Assembly (NCBI RefSeq): GCF_900880675.1
Contig: NC_044188.1
Coordinates: forward strand, 1,491,539 to 1,555,538
Length of the DNA stretch: 64,000 nucleotides
Reading direction: 5' to 3'
From: Sparus aurata
Taxonomy: Eukaryota > Chordata > Actinopteri > Spariformes > Sparidae
Position numbers and translations under genes: made by a program. The notes beneath the pieces were generated by a model. The model saw only the letters and a program-made list of their open reading frames with translations. It made no database searches and was not told the origin of the DNA. Position 1 is the first letter of the stretch. Each line of letters starts with the position of its first letter. This document shows, piece by piece, positions 36,601-46,690 of this stretch.

Positions 36601-37790
36601 GGGTCATAAATTAAAACATTACAAAGAACGCTAAACAGCAATAAACAGTGTAAGCGTAGAACAATTCAGCAAAGTCACAACTCTTCTCTGTTTTGGCACC
36701 TCAGTGGTGGAACGAACTCCCGACCAATGTCAGGACAGCAGAATCACATTCCATCCTCCGCAAAAGACTCAAGACTCATTTGCTCAGACTTCATCTCGAC
36801 ACTGCGTAACATGACTCCCTTCCCTCACCCCCCAAAAAATGTAAAAAATGTAAAAAAATAAAATGTTTACACTGTTCCTATCGGTCGTAGCACTTTAATC
36901 ATAGCACGTATGCACTTGTCAGAAAAGTTGAGATCCATTAACTAAGATACCAGTATGAGCCCCCCACACACACATTAATATACACACACGCACACACAAA
37001 CATCCAGATGCAAGATACACTCACACACACAGAGAGACAGTGTTAGAAAAGTTGAGATTCATACACTCCTGCCAGACAAAATACAAGAAATGGACACTAT
37101 GCATACTCCTGAAATGATTCTGAAATATATTAAAGCTCTGCTGGCAGGAAGTTTCGACTTTGAGGAAGTTTACAAGACCTCAGACAGGGTCGTGATTTAC
37201 CTCAATGTCTTGACCTTTGTAACGGAGAGCTGGTCCAGTGCCTCCTGGACAGGGACAAACTCAAGATCTAACGCACTTTAACAAATAGAAGTTACGATCC
37301 TCAAATGAGGGCTTGACAATTGTTTCTATATTTCGTTTTGCTTCATTGACGGTGATATGTCGTGGTTTCTCTCTTGTGAAAATTTACTTACTGTAAGTTG
37401 CTTTGGACAAAGGCGTCTGCTAAATTCCCTGAATGTAAATGTACAAGTAGAACAGAGGGGGATGCACCTCCCCAAAAAACTAATAATAACTAAATAATCC
37501 TTAAAAAATCTGATATCATCCTAATAGGTTCTATTTGTGATTTATAGCAGTCAATTGTCAGCAGCCCGACTAGTCTAGATTAGACATTTTCATAATTTTA
37601 TACCCACTTTCACAAATTTATTGTATTTCCCTAATGTTTAAAATATTGTCTTGAATGAATTTCACTTATTCTCCCATCGATCAAACAATCCAAACTCATG
37701 ATGTGTAGGAAGCAGCAATGTTTAAGTGGCCGAGGTCGTACCTGAGCTCCAGAGCAACGCGAACAGCAGCAGTCGGTCTACGGGATCCAT
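15586..37790 (-). CDS. Gene 2: giant SRCR-Ig transmembrane receptor, 19 SRCR domains
   Basis: 24 coding exons join to 6,381 nt (2,126 codons plus stop) with no in-frame stop. The order is signal, linker, N-SRCR, nine A-B pairs, Ig, transmembrane, tail. The last six B-series exons run B, B'', B, B'', B, B', and three 2.02-kb A-B-A-B'' blocks (19430-25194) show recent tandem growth. The gene is otherwise built like gene 1 and probably arose from the same ancestor by internal duplication. Introns host Rex3, IS630/mariner-like and Tc1 insertions, which make it 22 kb long. As a surface receptor it would carry 19 SRCR modules, similar in scale to the largest mammalian WC1/DMBT1-type proteins. The ligand is unknown. 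Exon skipping at the symmetric phase-1 junctions could generate many isoforms. Confidence 0.82.
15942..16024 (-). CDS. Gene 2 exon 23: transmembrane segment
   Basis: Same protein as in gene 1 (STDLIIRLALVVL core, YYK end) with one silent base change. Confidence 0.8.
16764..17961 (-). mobile_element. Tc1/mariner transposon in the Ig-transmembrane intron of gene 2
   Basis: Terminal repeats cactatgttgccaaaagtat (left) and atacttttggcaatatagtg (right) flank about 1.2 kb. The right TA is at 17962-17963, and the left copy is now CA. Genes 1 and 3 hold the uninterrupted site (atgatatgtaca) in the same intron, so the insertion is specific to gene 2. The transposase is broken, with recognisable SPDLNPLEHLWDELEGRL near 16990-17075, a GGGGIMVWGDFTGAGLGPL part and an N-terminal RPRQMTERGQRMLRSIVRR region. 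Confidence 0.9.
18029..18352 (-). CDS. Gene 2 exon 22: Ig-like domain
   Basis: 324 nt, begins DILAQPNISFSPHIDG. The paired Cys lie in TISCSVL and DYSCVYHI. Confidence 0.85.
18429..18737 (-). CDS. Gene 2 exon 21: SRCR, B' subtype
   Basis: 309 nt, intact frame, contains SVACRQFDCGSVVSTKI and the LRECLLLPDN insertion typical of B'. Confidence 0.86.
18824..19129 (-). CDS. Gene 2 exon 20: SRCR, A type
   Basis: 306 nt, exactly the consensus A sequence by eye (also 20838, 22862, 28007 and 49452). Confidence 0.92.
19430..19732 (-). CDS. Gene 2 exon 19: SRCR, B'' subtype
   Basis: Begins EPSDIRLVGGSSSCVGRFE. The core VVCRQMDCGSALSIETIHVD and the TSCGQSESAIREC motif define B''. Confidence 0.87.
19812..20117 (-). 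CDS. Gene 2 exon 18: SRCR, A type
   Basis: 306 nt. Three base differences from consensus, one replacing Ser with Leu (DCRTLGSDRN). Confidence 0.92.
20451..20753 (-). CDS. Gene 2 exon 17: SRCR, B type
   Basis: Begins EASFVRLVGRSSRCAG. Loops are IDEKSQ and EKIQSLTYGPVWEI. Confidence 0.88.
20838..21143 (-). CDS. Gene 2 exon 16: SRCR, A type
   Basis: Identical to the 306-nt consensus by eye. Confidence 0.92.
21441..21743 (-). CDS. Gene 2 exon 15: SRCR, B'' subtype
   Basis: Core VVCRQLDCGPVLTTETIHVD and PFCGQSESAFREC. Paralogous to 23468 and 19430. Confidence 0.87.
21823..22128 (-). CDS. Gene 2 exon 14: SRCR, A type
   Basis: Consensus except CSPGEAVG for CSPGKAVG, Leu for Gln in DFDLQDAEV, and a silent change. 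The GEAVG variant recurs at 23850, 50478 and 57183. Confidence 0.92.
22475..22777 (-). CDS. Gene 2 exon 13: SRCR, B type
   Basis: Loops DNAVGW and EKIQSLTSVPVWKI. Nearly the same as exon 24502-24804, in line with block duplication. Confidence 0.88.
22862..23167 (-). CDS. Gene 2 exon 12: SRCR, A type
   Basis: Identical to the 306-nt consensus by eye. Confidence 0.92.
23468..23770 (-). CDS. Gene 2 exon 11: SRCR, B'' subtype
   Basis: Contains VGRLEMKHKGKWKQLSHPLP and PSCGQSESAIREC. Intact frame. Confidence 0.87.
23850..24155 (-). CDS. Gene 2 exon 10: SRCR, A type
   Basis: Consensus with the GEAVG variant and one silent change. Confidence 0.92.
24502..24804 (-). CDS. Gene 2 exon 9: SRCR, B type
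   Basis: Loops DNAVGQ and EKIQSLTSVPVWKI. Met replaces Leu in NYHMEVKCSG. Confidence 0.88.
24889..25194 (-). CDS. Gene 2 exon 8: SRCR, A type
   Basis: Consensus except at the 5' end of the exon, where it reads DSIRLVNG. Confidence 0.92.
25195..27619 (-). other. Long gene 2 intron between exons 7 and 8
   Basis: The ends match the gene 1 intron at 9097-10410 (for example 25375-25480 with 9445-9550). About 25560-27437 is inserted material without coding exons. A ttaacactagaaggg motif at about 26394 resembles a piggyBac end, but no partner was identified. Confidence 0.5.
26870..27437. mobile_element. Tc1-family element fragment, internally deleted
   Basis: The right half ends tatttttgttcagtgta, a familiar fish Tc1-type terminus. 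The left part carries the matching ggtgtgaccaccatttgcct stretch. The transposase region is absent and the left terminus is truncated. The family is assigned from remembered sequence only. Confidence 0.6.
27620..27922 (-). CDS. Gene 2 exon 7: SRCR, B type
   Basis: Begins EPDIVQLLGDLSRCAG. Loops DQEKSQ and GPIQSLPPVPVWRI. Confidence 0.88.
28007..28312 (-). CDS. Gene 2 exon 6: SRCR, A type
   Basis: Identical to the 306-nt consensus by eye. Confidence 0.92.
28655..28957 (-). CDS. Gene 2 exon 5: SRCR, B type
   Basis: Begins EPDIVRLVRGSSRCAG. Loops DDAMRQ and GWTHSFTSAHVWMI are the most unusual of the B set in gene 2. Confidence 0.88.
29042..29347 (-). CDS. Gene 2 exon 4: SRCR, A type
   Basis: One base off consensus (Asn for His in QCGGNESALL). 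Confidence 0.92.
29599..29892 (-). CDS. Gene 2 exon 3: N-terminal SRCR
   Basis: 294 nt, begins EIHDIQLDGGSSRCSGDLQV. Six Cys and the same splice sites as in gene 1. Confidence 0.87.
29955..32459 (-). mobile_element. Rex3 non-LTR retrotransposon (RTE clade), 5'-truncated
   Basis: The minus-strand 3' end finishes in GATG repeats. It lies between perfect 9-bp target duplications attcttcat (29946-29954 and 32460-32468). The bases cggtgacaaagggcagccct (about 30831) and the reverse of tggcagaccggggtggtggt (about 31240) match sites I recall being used to amplify Rex3. Protein parts: endonuclease end with STDHHLVVSW, reverse transcriptase with FVDLEKAFDHVPRG, GLRQGCPLSPVLF and LLFADDVVLLAP. The frame is broken at several points, so it is inactive. 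It lies in gene 2 intron 2. Confidence 0.92.
32498..32530 (-). CDS. Gene 2 exon 2: 33-nt linker exon
   Basis: Encodes GLLTEESGTAE. Separated from the next exon by the Rex3 insertion. Confidence 0.7.
33366..34629 (+). mobile_element. IS630/mariner-like DNA transposon in gene 2 intron 1
   Basis: Inverted ends of about 24 bp (cagtttttctcaattgttta and its near complement ending aaagactg) are flanked by TA. The transposase C-terminus is visible on the plus strand around 33755-33900: LPPYSPFLNPIENFFSAWRW then KVYDRNPQ, a DDE-family tail. The N-terminal part is missing, so it is non-autonomous. A (TTTG)n run sits at 34055-34078. Confidence 0.75.
34640..36300. other. Gene 2 intron 1 filler, repeat-like
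   Basis: Contains several gccacctagtgg/gccacctgttgg motifs (34840, 35168) and phrases such as tttggtgaaaatcggt. These look like old non-autonomous transposons. No exon or intact element was seen. Confidence 0.4.
37742..37790 (-). CDS. Gene 2 exon 1: signal peptide
   Basis: Encodes MDPVDRLLLFALLWSSG with a phase-1 donor. Intron 1 is 5.2 kb because of the transposon insertions. Confidence 0.78.
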
Positions 37791-37874
37791 GTCCAGTTGG
37801 GGTGTTGTCCGAACAGCCTGTCACTCTTTCTCACTGACTGTTGATCTTATGTCTTGATCAGTTTTCATCAAATG

Positions 37875-37930
37875 TGCAGTTTGTCCTAGTTGACTCTTAA
37901 TCTCTATTGCGCAAACAGGAAGCTGCCTGA
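37875..37930 (-). promoter_or_regulatory. Proximal promoter of gene 2
   Basis: Retains the distal GCTTCCTGTTTG-type site seen on the minus strand in genes 1 and 3, but the proximal GGAA core is altered (ttgtcctag on the plus strand). Confidence 0.28.
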
Positions 37931-37959
37931 GATGATCATAAACTGACATCCTGTGCTCT

Positions 37960-39480
37960 TATGACGACTTTATTAAAGACTGTTGTCAGTTCAATTTCAG
38001 CGTCTGCTGAGCCATTTACTAGAGTATGTTCTGGTAAACGTGTGAAGTGGTTTCACATCTGTATAACTTCACATCTGTAACTTAAGCTACATTATGTATG
38101 TGGCATAACTTCCCTACAGTAGTTTATGTTGTCCAGTTTATGAAACGACCCTCCTTGCAGCAGAACAGGTCCAAATAATGACCACTCTGGACTTTCTGGC
38201 TACTGGGGGGAGTGTTTGGTCTGGAGTATCACAGCCCTCACGAAAGCACCATTATGCCTGCTGTTTTAGATTCCCTTATTGAAATGACCTTGTATGATTT
38301 CTTTTGGTCCCTTTTTAAATCTATAGTCCTACCTTGACCTTGTAGACCACAACTTTACATTTTCCTTCTTCCCCTCGTTGATAATCAAACTGAGACTCTT
38401 TAAATATGTCAGTATAGGTGACACTGGGAGGAGGACACACATGCATGATCACCCGGTGCTGCATGGCCGCTGGAGCAACGTTGAATGATGTTTGTGTGCA
38501 AAGTTTGCTTTCAGAGTCTATAACACAACTGTAAAAACATGTCTCTGCTGTTGGACTGCATGAGTTCAGTAAGAACCAAAGAACAATTCTGTAAACACAG
38601 AGATGTCCTCCACTGCAGACAGGCTGCAACAAGCATAACATCATACTGATCAGTCAATCAATAACACAGAGTAATAACTTTTGTATAAAAGTTTATTACA
38701 CTCAGAGCACTTTTTAGAAATAGGTAAATCAAAGTGTTTTGACAGATGGAGTAAGTATGAGACAATCGGGAAGATGATATAACAGAAGCAAATCCAGATT
38801 TGTGTATCAGTAAAAAACAAGAAGACAGAAAATGCAAATTGCTAATTGTCATGACAAGAAAGAGCAATGAAAAAGACAGTAAGAGCAAATGAATACAAAT
38901 AAAACAAATAGAAACTGTTTTAAGTGCTCGTACATTATTAGATAACTTATTTTTCATTACGTTTTATTATTTTAATACTCAGTGTAACCTCATGTGTACT
39001 GTACCTTTGAGTGGCAGCAGAGGGCAGTGATTAGTGACATTGGACCCAGCAGGAGGACAACGAGTCTGATGATCAGCTCTATTAGAGGTGCTGAAACAGA
39101 TTTAAAACCATCACATCTTATAATATCACATTATTTTAATTAAATGCTAAGGTCCATAGTCCACAAAACATTTCTGGAGCTTCACAGGAAAATCTTTGGA
39201 CCTAGACGGTATGCTTTTAGTTTAGCAGCTACAGTGAAGATTTCTGCTCAAAAAAGGTTGTAAAATCATCCTGATCTCTGGGTTTCTGGAGACTTGGATT
39301 ATGCTGAATGCTGCCATTTCAGTTGTTTGGGGGTTTTTTTACATTTTAAATCAAGTCTCCAGCTTCTTCAGTTGTTAAGGAGAATGGTGCAAAGCTGTTT
39401 TGCTGTGAAGCTCCAGAAATGTTTTTTGGACTTTGTTACATTCAAACACTTAAAGTCTGCATATTAAAGTGAAACGCTCA
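37960..39480 (-). repeat. Segmental duplicate between gene 3 and gene 2
   Basis: Matches 2380-3565 and the gene 4 3' region through 54420. It extends farther than the left copy, to just short of where the gene 4 Ig exon would start. Confidence 0.78.
39005..39090 (-). pseudogene. Orphan transmembrane exon, intact splice sites
   Basis: 86 nt, the same length as gene 4 exon 11, with a TTTCAG acceptor and a GTACAG donor. Encodes LIELIIRLVVLLLGPMSLIT and the ALCCHSK end. No Ig exon or tail exon accompanies it. It lies 5.3 kb downstream of gene 3. Confidence 0.75.
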
Positions 39481-40957
39481 CCAAAATGCAACCTAGGCTT
39501 TTTTTGTGAATGTGTATGAGTTAAATCTTCGTGTAAAAGCATAATTACGATGAAAGAGGCACTTTTTAGATTTACCGTATTTTCATTTTCGGTTCAAAAT
39601 CATTTTTTCATTTTCAAAATCTTCATTTTCAGTTGGAGTGCTATGGGCACTTTTATGCTAGAATCAAAATCGCTATTTTAAAAAACACTAAGAAGGCTCA
39701 ACCCAACATGAAACTTTGCTGGTAGTATCACCAGGGTCTCTACACATGAACACGAGCATTGAGAACATTGTTTGTGTACACAGAGTTTACTCAAAAGAAG
39801 GTTTTTGAACAACTCACGTTAGCAGTAGCTTCTTCCTCTAGCCGTCATTATGACAGCCCAGACGCATTCAGGGATTAACATGTCTGGGTAGAGTGTATGT
39901 GGTTCAGTTGAGTTATACGTAGAGACCGTGGTGATACTACGAGCAAAGTTTCTAAAGAACATGTCAGAGTTAACCAGAGTTTTAATTCAGGAAATGTAAA
40001 TGTCTTTATTTCAACAATGGCTCTAATGACTGTACACTGTTGGGACACACAGATAAAGTCATTCATTGTGGATTTCAAAATGGACTCTGAACTGAATTTA
40101 GTGTCCCAGAATTCCCTATTCTTCACACCTAGGTGCAAAATTCAGCTTTGAGCTACTATTGGTCAGGGGAACAGACCCCCCTCTGACCAGACGGTCAAAA
40201 CTCCAGCGCCTTCCTTATTCTTCCTCTCTCTCATTCAACGCCCTCTACTCCTTCTACTTCTTATCCTTTTAAGGGCTCCTCTCCACCTCCCCCCACGGGG
40301 CTGCCTGCCCTCAAGATCTCCTCTTCTGGGCCCAACAAGCTGTGGAGAGCTGCAAGCTGCATTTGCAGCAGGCCCAAAGAACTTCTCCTCACTGCAGCGA
40401 CACAAGGTCTTGCCAGTATTCCAGATCAGTTAACACCAGCAGCTGTGACGCAAAGCTTGCCAGCCAACTTAACAATCTGAGGAACACTAAGCAAGTTAGC
40501 ACCGAGCTGCTATCCCTACAAAGGAATGGAGTGAACTGTTTCCTCCTCTGCCGACTTTCATCAGTCCTTCACAGCAAGAATCTGAATCCTAACTTCTCCT
40601 GCAACCACCAGCACCTTTTCTTCAAATACTGGTATCGTTGAACTGGGCTTAGATAGCATAGCATAGCACGGCTAAGCACAGGACTTTAAACTCTGGTTGA
40701 TGTAACGCATATGTGTTCAATTTATGTGTTTGTTCACTGTCTTAGTGTCATTGTGATTTCAGGTCAGGTTATTGGTAGTTTGCTTTCCTAGTTGAATTAT
40801 AATTATTCACACAGACTCAGCACCTCTGCATGCAACTAACCATCCTCTCCCTGGCATCACACACACACACACACACACACTTCTTGAGTCTTGAGCATAT
40901 CACAGCCACATGTGATATTAGTGACCACCACTGTTTCTTTGTTCTGCCAGACAGACA

Positions 40958-40994
<37 letters not shown>

Positions 40995-40995
40995 G
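39481..40995. other. Intergenic repeat region
   Basis: No exon seen. Holds a caccaaaatgcaacctaggc repeat-like stretch at 39480 and CA microsatellites at 40858-40880 and 40958-40992. Confidence 0.45.
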
Positions 40996-41001
40996 TATAT
41001 A

Positions 41002-42073
41002 CACTCCTGATCAAAATGTTAAGACCAGTTGAAAAATTGCAAGAATTTACATTTTGCACTGTTGGATCTTAAAAAGGTTCTAAGTAGAGTTTCAAAATGC
41101 AAAAAGAAGAAATTGCAGTGACACGAAAAAAAAATTGAGTAAGCAATTTATTGAAAACAACAATTAAACTGAAATAGGCTGTTCATCAGCTGATCAAAAG
41201 TTTAAGACCATAGCTCAAAAAAACCCAGAAACCCCCCTAAAAGAGAATCAAAAGTTTCAAAAAAGGACTCAGTAATGAGAAGCTCCACCGTTCTTGTTGA
41301 TCACTTCAAAAAAAATTTTCGGCATGCTTGATGCGAGTGTTTCCAGGAGGCTAGTGGGAATGTTGCTCCAAGTGGTGAAGATGGCTTCACGGAGGGCATC
41401 CACTGTCTGGAACTGATGTCCATTTTGTAAACTTCCCTTGCCATCCATCCTGTTTTTTGTTCTTAAAGCCCTTCTCTCACAGATGCCGTCTGATGGTTAT
41501 TGGTCTGCAGTCAGCACCAGTAACGGCCTTAATTTGGGACGAGGATCGTCCCGTGATTTGAAGGACAGCCAATCGGATCCTCAGGCTCAGCGCCGGGTAA
41601 ATTTTTTTGGGTCTACCACTTGACTTTTTTGTTCCATAACCCTCAGGATCTTTTAAGAAATTGGAAATGACTGTCTTACTGCGTCCAACCTTAGCAGCGA
41701 TGGCGTGTTGCGAGAGGCCTTGCTAATGCAGCTCAACAATCCGACCACGTTCAACGAGAGAGGCTTTTTGGCTTTTGCCATCAGGAGGTCATGACAGTGT
41801 GAATGCCTGACAGAAAATGACATTGAATCCACATTTTTGCACAGATTTAGGCTTTTAAAGGCTGTGGTCTTAAAGTTTTGATCAACTGATGAACAGCCTA
41901 TTTTAGTTTAATTGTTTTTTTCAATAAATTGCTTACTGCATTTGTTTTTTTTGTCACTCCCATTTCTTTTTTTTGCATTTTGAAACTCTACTTAGAGCCT
42001 TTTTAAGATCCAACAGTGCAAAATGTAAATTCTTGCAATTTTTCAACTGGTCTTAAAACTTTGATCGGGAGTG
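41002..42073 (-). mobile_element. Tc1-like transposon with both ends, internally deleted
   Basis: Inverted terminal repeats longer than 100 bp start cactcctgatcaaaatgtta and end taaaactttgatcgggagtg, with TA on both sides. About 0.5 kb of transposase present at 3567-4732 is missing, so this copy cannot move by itself. The MAKAKK start region remains near 41780. Confidence 0.88.
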
Positions 42074-43859
42074 TAGTACATGTGAGTTAGATTGTGTGTT
42101 TTCATCTTTGTCTTGAGTAAAACACGTTTGAACATTCTTGCTGTCTATTTAATATTGTACAAGAGTGAATGTTGCTAACCTCTACACTGTCACAAACTCC
42201 AAAATCCTTCAACTATTACTAGCTGTTATGGTAAATTTGGTTGTAGGTATTAAGTTAATCATTAATCAGAGTTGTAAATAGTTTTGTACTTTTTCATGAG
42301 ACTGATTCAGTAAATTTGTTTTCCCTTGGTGGTGCCCCGAGATGATCTAATGTAAATTGGATCATCTTAATTATCTTAATTAATGATTATCCCTGATAAT
42401 CATTAAGTAATTATTGATAGCCACATTTAACCTAAAACTCCCTTTTAATGTTGCATAAACATTACTTAATTGTGCCTTATGTAATACAAAGCACACAATA
42501 TGGTGCCCCGTGTGAGGCACTCCACTGTTGGCAATCATTCATATGATGTGAAATATTAATTTCAACATAATTTGGACAGAGCTAAAGTTTGAGATTCACA
42601 TCTTGCACCCTTCGGCCAAAAGTCTTTACATTTCACCCCACTAGTCTACTACAGGGGTAGACGTTGATTTGTACTTACAAACAATTGCAGTGTGATAAGA
42701 ATTGATTTATCAGTCAAATTTGTAACCCATCTCATTTGTTTTCCCTTCTTCAAGGGTGGTGCCCTGTGGTGATCTAATGTAAATTGTATCATATTATTTT
42801 TTACAATTAACAATTATCTCTGATAATCATTCATTATCATCGATAACTAAATTTAACTAAAATTTCCTTAATGTTGCATAACCACTACCTATAATGCAAC
42901 TTATAATACTTGTAATGCAAGGCCCAACAACACCGACCATCCAAAATATTAACAGGTGAAATCAATATCATTGATCATTTTGTTACAATGAAATGCTGAG
43001 TTGGGAAACTTTGGGTGCAGTCATGTGTATAACATTTGACATGCACCACCCACCCTGACACTGTTGCAGACCAAAGTCAACCCCTCATAACAATCACTCT
43101 GCTCTCCTTCCCCACAAAAAGTGCTCAGGAGTAGCCTGAGAAAAATATGACAAAGAGCAAAAACTCACTTTTTTCATTTTAGGGTACGTTGTCAGCTTGA
43201 TTTTCGTATATATTCCCTCTGGGTTAAAATGTTTGAATAGATGAACAGATGTAACTAATGAATGGGCTAATTAGTCTACTAACCAAATTAGTCAAGAATC
43301 AGGTTGTTTAAGAGACACATTTGGCCCCTGGACCTAGGTCTGGTTTAAGGCATCAACCCTGCACTCTAAATTCCAAAAACAAGACCCCAAATGAAAGATA
43401 ATATTTTGTTTTTGCTGGATGTATAAATAGGCCGTTGTTTGCAAAACACAATCACCATAAAAAGTTTCCACATTGATAAAATGTCAGGTTTTTCCTCAAA
43501 GTGGCCTAAATCAGTTATGGCTGCTTTTATAAAATCACATAGCACGATTTCACCTCCATCTCCTTGTTTGTGTCTGAAGCTTGTGTGATTGTCACGTAGA
43601 CAGTTTGCTTTCATTCTTGTTTGGTGCTCTTCCAGTCGGTAACGTCCCGTCAACAATGAATGTTTTTCTTGTCAAAAAGTGCTGACTTCTTCCCGTTAAC
43701 GCCGAGGTGATCCAAGAGAAGAGAATCAATTCAGTTTAGAAAAACTATCCAGAAACACGTCTAACAAGAGTTCCTGCCCACTAAGTAATTTGCTGAAGCT
43801 TAAATACAGATCATAATAACAAGAAAACTATCCACACATTCCAGTCAAAGCAGGCTTAA

Positions 43860-43865
43860 TTTATT
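43860..43865 (-). terminator. Polyadenylation signal AATAAA of gene 3
   Basis: Same position and context as in genes 1 and 2, about 500 nt past the stop. Confidence 0.5.
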
Positions 43866-44365
43866 GTGAAACAAATTTCATTTCATCAATATCTACTTAT
43901 TTACAGATAAAGTATAGATTATATTTTGAGCAAATGTCACCAGAGGCAGAACACAGACAGTAGAGTCCTCATTTCAAAACATTCACAACAATTATCTTAT
44001 CATTAGCTTAGCATCGTTTGCAGGTCTTGGGGAGTACAACTGCATATGTGGAAAAATATAATTGAACCCTTTTGTGGCCCCTGGAAGAAGCTGCATGTAA
44101 GCTCATAAATTGCCTTCATATGTTAGATAACACACTTAATAATGTAAATGTAACTTTGGTGGAGACAATATCACACAACAAGATGTCACATTTCACTCAC
44201 TGCATTATCTCTTTAATCAGTCAGTGCAATAATTTAAAATATAAGAATACAGCAGGGAAAGCACATTGTCATTTACAAATGTTTAAACGTTTTTTTGTTA
44301 AATTCATATGTATCTCTTCTGACCCCAGTACTGAGTCCTCTCCTGGAAACCCTGGATGTGTACTT

Positions 44366-44470
44366 CTATGGTCCCTCGCCTCCTGCCTCTTCGGCTCCAC
44401 CGTTTCCATCTTGAGCACCACCAAGGTAATCAAGCTCAATGTTGTCTTCTCGTCTTGGCCTTCTGCTGGC
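44366..44470 (-). CDS. Gene 3 exon 16: cytoplasmic tail
   Basis: 34 residues, begins ASRRPRREDNIELDYLGG. A two-codon in-frame deletion relative to genes 1 and 2, same TAG stop. Confidence 0.6.
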   Translation of the reverse strand, partial: ASRRPRREDNIELDYLGGAQDGNGGAEEAGGEGP

Positions 44471-44759
44471 CTATAGAGGCATGGCAAAACAATGTATTTA
44501 AGTCACAAAATACCTGCTCAAAATACCGCTAAAACAGTATACTTTTATATAAAGTAGTATTTCTATTTCTGCCAGAGGTCCCAGAAACATCTTGGGCAAC
44601 ATGCTTCTTCAGTACAGGAAATGTTTGGTACATAATGTAGTTGATCAAAATGTTTTGCTTCTGTTTTCTCTGCTTAACCAAACACACCGAATTGTGATCC
44701 CATGTGAACACTTGAGTTTTACATATTACACCACGACAGTCACTTCCACTGATGTGTAC

Positions 44760-44842
44760 CTTGTAGTAGAAAAACATGGCCGCACTGAACGCCACCATCA
44801 GCACTATGAGTGCCAGCCTGATGATCAGATCTGTTAAAGAGG
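44760..44842 (-). CDS. Gene 3 exon 15: transmembrane segment
   Basis: 83 nt. Equivalent to the gene 1 exon, including the LIIRLAL start and YYK end. Confidence 0.75.
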
Positions 44843-45590
44843 CTGAAAGAGATTCACAGTCATCACATCAGTTCATACAGGAACATGCAGTTTTCTTTGC
44901 TTCACTGGATATTTTAAATCAAATCAAATTAATTATTTTAAGCTTTTGCACCTTGCATTTTTACTACTGTAGGCTTAGTGTTTTTAAATGTTGGCATCTT
45001 ACGTTTCTGCAAAACATGAATATGTTGCACATTTCCTCAGGTGGCAACTTTGCATTGCTTTAGGCTCAGTTTGATGTTGTGACAGCCCTGTAACCACGGT
45101 CTGGTTAGGTTTGGGCCCCATAACAACTTGTTGTTATGGTTGGAAAAATATTTGTCGTATACTTTGGGTATAAAACCTGCCATCTCCCATTGTGTGTTCA
45201 AAAACAATCTCTATGGGAAACCACAAATGGCTGTGCAAGACTTATGAAAATCATTTTTTGGCTTGTCTAGCTCTGTGGCCACAAACATGGCTGGAAACTG
45301 TCAAGACATCTCATCAAAAAAATATCCAGGTTTGTTGCCACTATCATGGCTGGAAACTGTTCCAACTCTATTCGAAATGAACAGGTTTCCCAAACACCCT
45401 GGTTTGGCAGCTGTCGTGCCTAGCCATCACGCCCTCCTTCTTATGACATAAAAGTAAGCTCAATAGTCACGATGTGAATGTGATAGGACTCTTGTTGTAG
45501 AAATGTATGTATAATATCTATGATATGTACACATGAAACTATTTGTGGTTTGCAGAAACGTAAAATGACGCAGATTCTCGGTAAAGTTAC

Positions 45591-45914
45591 CTGCGACAGC
45601 AACATAGAGACGGCGGCTCTCCGAGGTGAATTTATGGGAGAAAACGTAGACGTGATAAACACAGCTGTAGTCCCCTCGGTGGGTGTGGTCTGCGGCAGAG
45701 AACAGGAAGTGGGCAGAGTGATTGACAGCTGGCAGGGTGTAGTTCTGTGATGTTGCAGAGTTGGTCAAAATAAGCTGGAAAGAGCCTCCTGGATGCTGGG
45801 GCAGGATGGAGCAGCTGATGGTGAAACTGGAGCCCAGCAGCACCTGAAGCTGCTTGTTCTCGGACAACCCGTCAATGTGAGGGGAGAAGGAGATGTTTGG
45901 CTGAGCCAGAAAAT
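45591..45914 (-). CDS. Gene 3 exon 14: Ig-like domain
   Basis: 324 nt, begins DFLAQPNISFSPHIDG. Open frame, both Ig cysteines present. Confidence 0.82.
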
Positions 45915-45989
45915 CTGTGAACAAAATTGGAAATTGCGTGAGACTCCTATGAGAATAGAAAATTCACTGAAGGTCACTGTTCAGGTTAC

Positions 45990-46299
45990 CTGAGCAGATC
46001 ACCTCCAGACTGATGAGCAGCTGGAATCCACCAGGCATCATCAAACACTCCCGCAGCAGGTGTATAGAATCAGACTGAACACAGGTCTCGCTGATCTGCC
46101 AGGCAGGATTATATGTAGTTTCTCTGTTTTTTTTTGAAACAACAGAACCACAGTTGAGTTGTTTACATGCGAACAGATGCTAACTTCTGGTCCCATCCAG
46201 AGACGATGCTAGTCACTGGTCTCCACTATCCACATTGTTTCATCTCTAACGTGCCATCGCAGTGACTGCTTCCCCCTGACAACCTGACATTATCAGGCT
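45990..46299 (-). pseudogene. Gene 3 exon 13: B' SRCR with frameshift
   Basis: 310 nt instead of 309. An extra g at about 46171 shifts the frame inside the VACR core and reaches TAA at 46163-46165. Aligned against 8396-8704 there is no compensating indel. Confidence 0.85.
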
Positions 46300-46384
46300 C
46301 TGGAAAGAGACAGGAGACTAATTAATAAAAGAATTAAATACCTTTTGATTAGATCAAGTAAAATCAAACATGAAGATGTCCTAC

Positions 46385-46690
46385 CTGAGCAGGTGAGTCC
46401 AACAGCTTTGCCAGGTGAGCAGGTGTTTCTATCTGAGCCTGAGGTTCTACAGTCCAGGAGAGCAGACTCATGGCCTCCACACTGGAACTCTTTGGTCCAC
46501 ATTGGAGCCTCCACTTCTCCATAGAGCGCCCCCTGGAGGACTGAGGGAGCCCCACAGCCGAGCTCCCTACAGACCACCTCTGCATCCTGCTGGTCAAAGT
46601 CATCTTCACACACTGAGGACCACCTCTGGTTAGACTTCACCTCCAGTCTGCCTGAACACAGACTGTTTCCATTCACCAGCCTGACAGAGT
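46385..46690 (-). CDS. Gene 3 exon 12: SRCR, A type
   Basis: One silent base off consensus, although it sits next to the broken exon. Confidence 0.9.

Larger units (their letters stand above)
41440..45060. repeat. Segmental duplication: 3' flank of gene 3
   Basis: Partner of 3980-7450. The Tc1 copy, AT-rich direct repeat and gene 3' exons occur in the same order. Confidence 0.8.

Noticed and set aside
40817..41072. Open frames through the CA repeats on both strands
   Set aside because: Low-complexity translation of dinucleotide repeats.
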